Positions 41,341 to 41,361 of a DNA stretch of 41,361 bases are shown piece after piece. Origin of the DNA: Galbitalea sp036266835 (GTDB taxonomy: Bacteria; Actinomycetota; Actinomycetes; Actinomycetales; Microbacteriaceae). The position numbers and the translations under genes are program-made. The notes beneath the pieces are model-generated. The model had not been told where the DNA came from and did no database searches. It saw only the letters and a list, made by a program, of their open reading frames with translations. Position 1 is the stretch's first letter. Every line of letters starts with the position of its first letter. The stretch covers positions 1 through 41,361 of the forward strand of contig DATAXD010000052.1 in assembly GCA_036266835.1 (NCBI GenBank). Direction: 5' to 3'.

Positions 41341-41361
41341 ATGGCAGACGACGACACGACC
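41341..41361 (+). CDS. gyrA: DNA gyrase subunit A, partial (first seven codons)
   Basis: An ATG with AAGGA seven bases upstream opens MADDDTT at the window edge, ten bases after gyrB. Position and N-terminus fit gyrA; the rest is outside. Confidence 0.8.

Noticed and set aside
39771..41357. Long open frame antisense to gyrB
   Set aside because: Antisense frames stay open in GC-rich genes because of third-position bias; the translation has no family features and gyrB is certain.
1..41361. CRISPR array, tRNA, rRNA or insertion sequence
   Set aside because: No spaced direct repeats of 24-40 bases, no cloverleaf-like sequence or transposase frame was seen by reading; a tRNAscan run would settle the tRNA question.

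Overview
The window is a GC-rich actinobacterial chromosome segment spanning the replication origin. The family is most likely Microbacteriaceae. This rests on the core order rpmH-dnaA-oriC-dnaN-gnd-recF-dciA-gyrB-gyrA, the actinobacterial pcnA/DUF6049/murJ/trxB/trxA/parB/parA/rsmG/jag/yidC/yidD/rnpA block, frequent GTG starts, leader-poor overlapping genes, and the absence of the sigM and cwlM genes that mycobacteria keep here. The species cannot be named from the sequence alone.

Layout. Bases 1-2490 carry a minus-strand zinc-type ABC importer (znuB cut by the window edge, znuC, znuA) behind a Zur-box-like palindrome. Bases 2530-7556 hold a minus-strand catabolic operon: aromatic/branched-chain type aminotransferase (pat), E1 alpha, E1 beta and E2 of a branched-chain 2-oxo acid dehydrogenase, and a GNAT acetyltransferase. 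Bases 7623-9778 hold a four-helix membrane protein, convergent with a two-gene unit: a WXG100-like small protein and a large alpha/beta hydrolase with a helical N-terminus. Bases 9902-11823 encode a low-molecular-weight tyrosine phosphatase coupled to purB. Bases 11833-16630 are minus-strand: rpsF-ssb-rpsR-rplI with a recognisable S6:S18-type leader and a terminator, then dnaB and two membrane proteins. Plus-strand ino1 and a minus-strand duplicated lipoprotein follow.

From 18910 the window enters the origin-proximal block. It runs pcnA (minus), DUF6049-murJ-trxB-trxA (plus), an aminotransferase/ATP-grasp pair (plus), then the minus-strand chain parA-parB and rpmH-rnpA-yidD-yidC-jag-rsmG, with two parS sites. 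DnaA boxes lie on both sides of dnaA, and the 335-bp dnaA-dnaN gap with an AT-rich stretch is the best oriC candidate. To its right dnaN, gnd, recF, dciA, gyrB and the first codons of gyrA run on the plus strand.

Most of the window is conserved housekeeping: replication initiation (DnaA, DnaN, DnaB, DciA, SSB, GyrB, RecF), chromosome segregation (ParABS), membrane insertion (YidC, YidD), redox (TrxAB) and cell-wall lipid export (MurJ). The least ordinary elements are the WXG-like protein/hydrolase pair (7990-9778), the aminotransferase plus short Ddl-like ATP-grasp pair (25803-28072), a parS site that contains the parA start codon, a 15-bp minisatellite in dnaB with a cluster of TGTGCACA palindromes upstream, and the long Ala/Lys tail of ribosomal protein S6. 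No CRISPR array, tRNA, rRNA, insertion sequence or prophage was seen.
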